Shown one piece after another: positions 63,029 through 64,000 of a stretch of 64,000 bases of DNA (positions within the stretch are counted from its first letter, which is position 1; the number at the start of each line of letters is the position of its first letter). The stretch is from Marinobacter sp. 1-4A (lineage in GTDB: Bacteria > Pseudomonadota > Gammaproteobacteria > Pseudomonadales > Oleiphilaceae), in contig NZ_VCGY01000002.1 in assembly GCF_016597725.1 (NCBI RefSeq), forward strand, positions 124,001 to 188,000, written 5' to 3'. The notes under the pieces are model-generated. The model searched no databases and was not told the DNA's origin. It was given only the letters and a program-made list of their open reading frames with translations. Both the position numbers and the translations under genes were made by a program.

Positions 63029-63670
63029 ATGACTGAACAGCTTAAGACACGCCGGGAACGGGAGAAGCAAGCCCGTTATGACACTATTCTGGATGCCGCA
63101 GAGCGGGTCTTTTCGGAGAAGGGGTATGAGCGCACATCTATGGACGATATTGCGCGCACGGCAAGCCTAAGCCGGGCATTGTTGTATGTGTACTTCAAGG
63201 ACAAGGCCGCCATTCAGCGCGGGATTATGTTGCGGGCGGGGCACAGCCTGTCTGACCGTTTCCGAAAAGCTAGGCAAACGGCTGATACGGGGCTGGAACA
63301 GATCCGAGCTATGGGAGAGTCTTACTACCGCTTTTATTTGGAAGAGCCGGATTACTTCTCAGCGCTTACCAAAGCCTCAACCGCCATGGCTGAGGCCGAC
63401 GAAGCTCAGGCAGAGGAAATGCTTTGCTCTAAATCTGAACTGATGGGATTGATGACAGAGGCCATCGAACTGGGCCTGAAAGACGGAACCATGAACCGCC
63501 AGCGCATTCATAGCCCTGAACAAACCGCTCTCTATCTAAGGGGCGCTTTGCACGGTGCTATTTTGCTGTGCCAGTCGGAGGCCAACGAGAGCAACGGCAA
63601 CTTTCCTGCCGAGAGCCTTATCCGGCACACCATGGACATGCTGACCTCTTCCATAGCCGCCTCCTCGTGA
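63029..63670 (+). CDS. TetR family regulator of the RND pump
   Basis: 213 residues. The N-terminal HTH is clear (RYDTILDAAERVFSEKGYER, TSMDDIARTASLSRALLYVY, FKDKAAIQRGI); the C-terminal helical ligand domain begins near residue 75. The start MTEQLKTRRER follows GAGAGAACCGA; the frame is open further upstream but that DNA holds the operator. It is divergent from the RND operon with the inverted repeat 62918-62946 between, so it most likely represses the pump and itself. Ligand unknown. Confidence 0.92.
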   Translation: MTEQLKTRREREKQARYDTILDAAERVFSEKGYERTSMDDIARTASLSRALLYVYFKDKAAIQRGIMLRAGHSLSDRFRKARQTADTGLEQIRAMGESYYRFYLEEPDYFSALTKASTAMAEADEAQAEEMLCSKSELMGLMTEAIELGLKDGTMNRQRIHSPEQTALYLRGALHGAILLCQSEANESNGNFPAESLIRHTMDMLTSSIAASS

Positions 63671-63685
63671 GACCTTGAAGCGCGG

Positions 63686-64000
63686 CTACATCTGGAAGTC
63701 GTAGATAGACCCCAACCCCAGAATTCCGGTTAATTCATCCAGTGCTTTGCGCACCTCATCCAGCAACATAGGGTCGGCCAGATCTCCACGGGTAAGCTCG
63801 CTGCGGTAGTGAGTTTCGACCCAAGTAGTCAAGCGCTCGTACAGCGCATCGGTCAGAAGCACCCCACGATGCATCGCTTGAAGTTCGTCATCATTCAGAA
63901 CCACACGCAAACGCAGGCAGGCGGGGCCGCCGCCATTGCGCATGGACTGTTTCACATCAAACACTTCCACCGCCGTTATAGGGCCGCCAGCATCCAGCAA
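63686..64000 (-). CDS. astB: N-succinylarginine dihydrolase AstB, C-terminal part
   Basis: The last 104 codons of a gene that begins beyond the window. [20 protein letters not shown] holds the catalytic Cys region of AstB ([10 protein letters not shown]) and is followed by [19 protein letters not shown]. AstB converts succinylarginine to succinylornithine, ammonia and CO2 in the AST pathway, for which astE is at 56013. It is tail to tail with the tetR gene, 15 bases apart. Confidence 0.95.
   Translation of the reverse strand: MLDAGGPITAVEVFDVKQSMRNGGGPACLRLRVVLNDDELQAMHRGVLLTDALYERLTTWVETHYRSELTRGDLADPMLLDEVRKALDELTGILGLGSIYDFQM

Noticed and set aside
12..63990. CRISPR arrays, transposases, integrases and attachment sites
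   Set aside because: No regularly spaced short repeats with unique spacers and no recognisable recombinase was found; the 72-bp array has no variable spacers.

Overview
The window reads as a chromosomal segment of a marine gammaproteobacterium close to Marinobacter. Support comes from the gene content and order (fabA-fabB, a sufBCDS-A-T-E operon, secB/yibN next to gpmI-envC-ctpA-yibQ, hisBHAF, mutY-yggX, aot/ast arginine genes) and from flagellar FlgT/FlgP proteins. Genus assignment is inference. Genes are dense on both strands, with no rRNA, CRISPR array or recognisable transposase; one tRNA (Phe) is present.

Layout. 1-3.2 kb: end of fabA, fabB, a DNA-binding-only AraC regulator, and the U32 protein TrhP. 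3.2-11.7 kb: an accessory block that I read as a class II (double-glycine leader) microcin system: HlyD-type fusion protein, mini LuxR regulator, small two-helix candidate immunity protein, Gly/Ala-rich microcin precursor, YcfD-like JmjC/cupin oxygenase, C39-peptidase ABC exporter and a periplasmic M16 metallopeptidase. A perfect 16-bp inverted repeat resembling a Fur box precedes it. 11.8-18.7 kb: suf operon with an IscR-type box in front and two kinds of intergenic palindromic repeat inside. 18.7-24.4 kb: flgT, flgP, cca, pteridine reductase, thiolase, trmL. 24.4-31.5 kb: haem uptake operon (TonB receptor, probable HmuY-like lipoprotein, HmuS, HmuT, HmuU, HmuV) with Fur-like boxes. 31.6-37.9 kb: secB, a rhodanese-like protein, gpmI, envC, ctpA, yibQ. 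37.9-41.3 kb: hisF, hisA, hisH, hisB and an SRPBCC protein. 41.5-45.4 kb: asmA-like, mutY, yggX, tRNA-Phe. 45.4-52.6 kb: 7TM-GGDEF cyclase, sterol-desaturase-like hydroxylase, globin, SulP transporter, Bcr/CflA exporter, DUF4124 protein. 52.9-57.1 kb: basic amino acid ABC importer and astE. 57.1-58.6 kb: an AT-rich pair, GH19 cell-wall hydrolase plus a secreted partner, that looks like an effector/immunity module. 58.7-63.7 kb: RND pump, its lipoprotein adaptor and a divergent TetR regulator with a palindromic operator. 63.7-64 kb: 3' end of astB.

Iron is a recurrent theme: haem import, Suf assembly, YggX, a possible Fur site before the microcin block and an IscR site before suf. The most novel part is the microcin block. 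A peptidyl-hydroxylase-like oxygenase sits between the precursor and its exporter. The predicted mature peptide has one arginine, no lysine, no histidine and no cysteine, so a hydroxylation hypothesis can be tested directly.
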